A stretch of DNA of 64,000 nt from the NCBI GenBank assembly GCA_965229005.1, contig CBDDIP010000002.1:2356001-2420000 (forward strand). Direction: 5' to 3'. Positions within the stretch are counted from its first letter, which is position 1, and each line of letters begins with the position of its first letter. This document shows, piece by piece, positions 63,643 to 64,000 of this stretch. Made by a program: the position numbers and the translations under genes. Source of the stretch: CBDDIP01 sp965229005 (GTDB lineage: Bacteria; Actinomycetota; Acidimicrobiia; Acidimicrobiales; Ilumatobacteraceae). A model generated the notes under the pieces. That model was not told the DNA's origin, ran no database searches, and saw nothing but the letters and a program-made list of their open reading frames with translations.

Positions 63643-64000
63643 GTGCGATGCCCGAAGTGCCACGTCGACGACACCAAGGTGATCGATTCGCGCGAGGCCG
63701 CCGACGGTGCGGCCATTCGACGTCGTCGCTCGTGCCTGTCGTGCCTGCACCGCTTCACGACGTACGAACGGCTCGAGGAGATCCCTCTCGTCGTGGTCAA
63801 GAGCCACGGCGTGCGTGAACCGTTCGACCGCTCGAAGGTCGTCGCCGGGGTCAGCTCGGCGTCCAAGGGACGTCCGGTGACGGCGGAGCAGATCGAGGCG
63901 CTCGCCGAAGCGCTGGAGGACCACGCCCGGCTGCAGGGCAGCGAGATCAGCTCGGCCGAGATCGGTCTCGAGGTGCTCGATCGGTTGCGTCAGCTCGACG
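63643..64000 (+). CDS. nrdR: Transcriptional repressor NrdR (truncated by window end)
   Basis: The first 119 residues are present. The N-terminal zinc ribbon has CPKCHVDDTKVIDSR and CLSCLHRFTTYER, followed by the ATP-cone opening LVVVKSHGVREPFDRSKVVA. NrdR senses ATP/dATP and represses ribonucleotide reductase genes. The usual E/K-rich KLLRGLxRAC reads KVVAGVSSASKG here, a slight variant. GTG start fixed by the adjacent -10-like hexamer. The lexA-LysM-nrdR order matches Mycobacterium. Confidence 0.95.
   Translation, partial: MRCPKCHVDDTKVIDSREAADGAAIRRRRSCLSCLHRFTTYERLEEIPLVVVKSHGVREPFDRSKVVAGVSSASKGRPVTAEQIEALAEALEDHARLQGSEISSAEIGLEVLDRLRQLD

Noticed and set aside
1..64000. Prophage, integrative element or defence island
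   Set aside because: No integrase, transposase, capsid, restriction or toxin-antitoxin gene was seen; both tRNA genes lack flanking direct repeats that would mark an attachment site.

Overview
The window is about 64 kb of high-GC actinobacterial chromosome. Gene order (recG-rsmD-coaD-SepIVA-like-DUF177-rpmF-plsX-acpP-rnc-mutM-smc, ftsY-ffh-rpsP-khpA-rimM, trmD-rplS, recA-miaB-miaA-dapF-hflX, lexA-LysM-nrdR) matches the housekeeping backbone of Actinomycetota. Together with frequent GTG/TTG starts and the protein sequences it best fits an Acidimicrobiia (Ilumatobacter-like) organism; that lineage call is inference. No prophage, insertion sequence, integrase, CRISPR array or rRNA is visible. 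Nothing looks recently acquired by base composition as judged by eye.

Layout. 1-6.7 kb: end of recG, then small accessory genes (PH-like membrane protein, GNAT, squalene-cyclase-like protein, siderophore-binding lipoprotein with a candidate iron box, FMN-binding protein). 6.7-15.8 kb: a long + strand housekeeping run for rRNA methylation, CoA, cell-pole/septum growth, fatty-acid synthesis, RNase III, DNA repair and SMC. 15.9-20.1 kb: a four-gene spermidine/putrescine-type ABC operon. 20.1-27.7 kb: SRP (ftsY, ffh) and the rpsP-rimM-trmD-rplS translation group, interrupted by a polyprenyl sugar-phosphate transferase and a divergent DUF952 gene. 27.8-38.2 kb: enoyl-CoA hydratase family protein, secreted protein, a two-subunit AddAB-like helicase-nuclease on the - strand, rpe, and an RNA m5U methyltransferase. 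38.2-49.3 kb: ECF sigma/anti-sigma pair, tandem NAD(P)H oxidoreductases, MFS, two SDRs, quinone oxidoreductase plus phosphatase, OmpA-like protein, a DMF-amidase-like protein and a lipoprotein. 49.4-53.7 kb: tRNA-Lys and tRNA-His, a class III aminotransferase, MFS and membrane proteins. 53.7-64 kb: the SOS/modification/lysine cluster recA, cupin, miaB, miaA, dapF, hflX, dapC, membrane protein, lexA, a LysM protein, nrdR.

Working connections. recA and lexA both carry CGAAC-N4-GTTCG type LexA boxes. The divergent LysM protein beside lexA sits where YneA/Rv2719c-type SOS division suppressors sit, so the segment looks like an SOS module for recombination, repression and division arrest. The helicase-nuclease at 29.6-36.1 kb would feed RecA. 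About two dozen start codons are preceded at 6-10 nt by a TANNNT hexamer, often TAGCGT or TAGCCT. This pattern indicates widespread leaderless transcription and was also used to help choose start codons.
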